Part shown: positions 63,590-64,000 of the stretch, in pieces | How the letters are laid out: every line of letters begins with the position of its first letter | Position numbering within the stretch: position 1 is the first letter of the stretch | NCBI RefSeq assembly: GCF_964340395.1 | Contig: NC_135559.1 | Coordinates: 20,294,650-20,358,649 of the forward strand | DNA length: 64,000 nucleotides | Source of the DNA: Glandiceps talaboti | Taxonomy: Eukaryota; Hemichordata; Enteropneusta; Spengelidae | Direction: 5' to 3' | Translations under genes and position numbers: made by a program | The notes under the pieces: generated by a model | What the model was told of the DNA's origin: nothing | Seen by the model: the letters and a program-made list of their open reading frames with translations, nothing else | Database searches by the model: none

Positions 63590-64000
63590 TCTTTACAATA
63601 TATGCTATCATTTGGCTGTTGCTATGGCGTGGTCATGTTGTTAGATATATGTGCATACATTTTTGTATGTTTTTGTTCACTTGTGGATGAATTCCTGATA
63701 TTATCTTTGCAATATACATGATCATTTGGCTGTTGCCATGGGCGTGGTCTTGTTGCTAGGCATATTTACATATATTTTTTGAATGTTTATTCAATTGTCT
63801 ATTAATCCCCGTTATCTTCGCAATATATGTGATCATTTGGCTGTTGCTATGGGCACGGTCTTGTTGCTAGGCACATTTGCATTACATTTTTTGAATGTTT
63901 ATTCAATTTTCTATCAATCACTGTTGTTATCTTTGTGAAATACACAACCGTTTGGCTGTTGCTATGGGCGTGGTTATGGTTGCTAGGGTATTTGCATACA
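63590..64000. repeat. Satellite with 111-115-bp unit, continues beyond window
   Basis: TTTGGCTGTTGC(T/C)ATGG recurs at 63611, 63725, 63836 and 63951. Each is followed by GTCTTGTTGCTAGGCATATT-like sequence and ATCTTTGCAATATAC. The array is cut by the window end. Confidence 0.95.

Overview
The window is animal nuclear DNA: AT-rich, intron-split genes with GT..AG junctions, metazoan-specific protein families, and many microsatellites, minisatellites and retroelements. The gene set (D8C/EGF glycoprotein, thrombospondin-repeat protein, NME7, RNF7, phospholipid scramblase) and the repeat style fit a marine bilaterian invertebrate such as a mollusc, annelid, hemichordate or amphioxus. The sequence alone does not fix the phylum.

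Layout. 1-2180: 3' part of a CR1/Jockey-type LINE with a hexanucleotide tail. 3129-3240: an AT microsatellite abutting a solitary 71-bp Penelope-like (PLE) terminus with a hammerhead ribozyme. 4287-5913 (-): three exons of a secreted D8C + calcium-binding EGF protein. 6433-9544: three inverted-repeat elements, one flanked by a 10-bp target duplication. 9995-15823: a PLE cluster, consisting of copy A (+, GIY-YIG endonuclease deleted) and copies B (-) and C (+), which form a nearly perfect 4-kb head-to-head palindrome. Every PLE 3' end carries a hammerhead ribozyme and most abut a (TA)n tract. 16569-18616: a LINE relic and a pair of LTR-like direct repeats. 21698-22078 (-): a small thrombospondin type 1 secreted protein. 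25037-33300 (-): complete NME7. 33768-38191 (+): complete RNF7/RBX2, head-to-head with NME7; its last codons and stop are copied in a 61-bp minisatellite. 38516-52440: long gene-poor stretch with tandem duplications, a LINE 3' end and foldback elements. 52897-59868 (-): complete phospholipid scramblase. 60738-64000: inverted-repeat element, LINE relic and an approximately 113-bp satellite running off the end.

The three complete host genes were assembled exon by exon with consistent phases: NME7 373 aa, RNF7 111 aa, scramblase 316 aa. They are unrelated single-copy genes, and NME7 and RNF7 probably share a bidirectional promoter. The most unusual part of the window is the PLE cluster with its ribozymes. 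The palindrome ends exactly at both element 3' termini, and ribozyme stem I shows a sequence change on both strands between copies that preserves pairing.
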